Shown piece after piece: positions 5,321 through 5,766 of a stretch of DNA of 5,766 nt; positions within the stretch are counted from its first letter, which is position 1; the number at the start of each line of letters is the position of its first letter. Source of the stretch: Acidobacteriota bacterium (GTDB lineage Bacteria; Acidobacteriota; Terriglobia; Terriglobales; Acidobacteriaceae); contig JAEKKE010000273.1 in assembly GCA_019510535.1 (NCBI GenBank), forward strand, positions 1-5,766, in the 5' to 3' direction. A program made the position numbers and the translations under genes. The notes beneath the pieces were generated by a model. It searched no databases, had not been told where the DNA came from, and saw only the letters and a program-made list of their open reading frames with translations.

Positions 5321-5347
5321 CTATCCCAATCTTTTTAAGAGGTACCT

Positions 5348-5766
5348 ATGTCCACAGCCACTCTGGAACAGACACTGCCCTACAAAGTCGCCGACATCTC
5401 GCTGGCTGACTGGGGACGCAAGGAGATCACCATCGCCGAGCAGGAGATGCCCGGCCTGATGTCGATCCGCGCGAAGTATGCCCCGGCCAAGCCGCTGAAG
5501 GGCGTGCGCGTTACCGGATCGCTGCACATGACCATTCAGACCGCCGTGCTGATTGAGACGCTGGTGGAGCTGGGCGCCGATGTGCGTTGGGCAAGCTGCA
5601 ACATCTTCTCCACGCAGGACCATGCTGCCGCCGCCATTGCCGCAGCGGGCGTACCGGTCTTTGCCTGGAAGGGCGAGACCCTGGAAGAGTACTGGTGGTG
5701 TACGGATCAGGCGCTGAGCTTCCCCGGCGGCCTGGGACCGCAGCTTGTCGTCGATGACGGCGGCGA
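5348..5766 (+). CDS. ahcY: Adenosylhomocysteinase (S-adenosyl-L-homocysteine hydrolase), N-terminal part
   Basis: The first 139 codons of AhcY, running off the window end. The enzyme reversibly splits S-adenosylhomocysteine into adenosine and homocysteine with a bound NAD+, removing the inhibitor left by methyltransferases and feeding methionine regeneration; it is cytosolic and usually tetrameric. Visible family marks: ISLADWGRKEI near residues 17-27, GSLHMTIQTAVLIETL at 57-72 (His60 in the substrate pocket), the first family signature SCNIFSTQDHAAAA at 83-96, and the DDGG segment at 136-139 holding a conserved catalytic-region Asp. The N-terminus has the normal length before the first conserved block. 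AAGAGG at 5337-5342 is a good Shine-Dalgarno, 5 nt before the ATG. The C-terminal NAD-binding part (about 300 residues or more) lies outside, so intactness cannot be judged. Confidence 0.95.
   Translation, partial: MSTATLEQTLPYKVADISLADWGRKEITIAEQEMPGLMSIRAKYAPAKPLKGVRVTGSLHMTIQTAVLIETLVELGADVRWASCNIFSTQDHAAAAIAAAGVPVFAWKGETLEEYWWCTDQALSFPGGLGPQLVVDDGG

Noticed and set aside
5195..5347. SAH riboswitch in front of ahcY
   Set aside because: Expected from context, but the conserved GAGGAGCGCUGC-like core with a downstream GGCUCG strand is not present on the plus strand. A covariance-model search would settle it.

Overview
The window (5766 bp, fairly GC-rich, codon use biased to G/C at third positions) looks like ordinary bacterial chromosome. 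The protein content and the style of the intergenic repeats suggest an Acidobacteriota soil bacterium of the Terriglobia type (Granulicella/Terriglobus relatives). That placement is inferred from overall resemblance only; there is no rRNA or marker gene here to prove it.

Layout from left to right: (1) 2-1489, minus strand: a complete secreted GH39-type glycoside hydrolase (beta-xylosidase family) with both catalytic glutamates. (2) 1579-2661, plus strand, divergent from it: a full-length Ada protein (zinc phosphotriester-repair domain, AraC-type DNA-binding domain, O6-methylguanine methyltransferase domain). (3) 2662-2872: a gap between convergent genes with a 14-bp tandem duplication and several inverted repeats. 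(4) 2873-3748, minus strand: a compact nitrilase with the Glu-Lys-Glu-Cys catalytic set and a very strong ribosome binding site, preceded by a possible 71-codon small ORF (3772-3987). (5) 4031-4699, plus strand: an atypical SDR / NAD(P)-binding epimerase-like protein. (6) 4699-4810: a palindromic REP/MITE-like intergenic element that starts on the stop codon of the SDR gene. (7) 4856-5119, plus strand: an 87-residue Cys-pair protein of unknown function. (8) 5107-5207: two identical 44-bp tandem repeats plus a degenerate third start, full of dyad symmetry, supplying the stop codon of the small protein. (9) 5208-5347: a leader region with further inverted repeats. (10) 5348 to the window end, plus strand: the N-terminal 139 codons of adenosylhomocysteinase (ahcY), cut by the window edge.

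The genes do not form one pathway. GH39 serves plant polysaccharide breakdown, Ada senses and repairs alkylated DNA, the nitrilase hydrolyses nitriles or cyanide-type substrates, and AhcY recycles S-adenosylhomocysteine in the activated methyl cycle. No obvious new multi-gene system is visible. The most unusual material is non-coding: the structured region in front of ahcY, the 44-bp tandem hairpin repeats, and the palindromic element after the SDR gene. The small Cys-pair protein next to them is the least explained coding sequence with good support.
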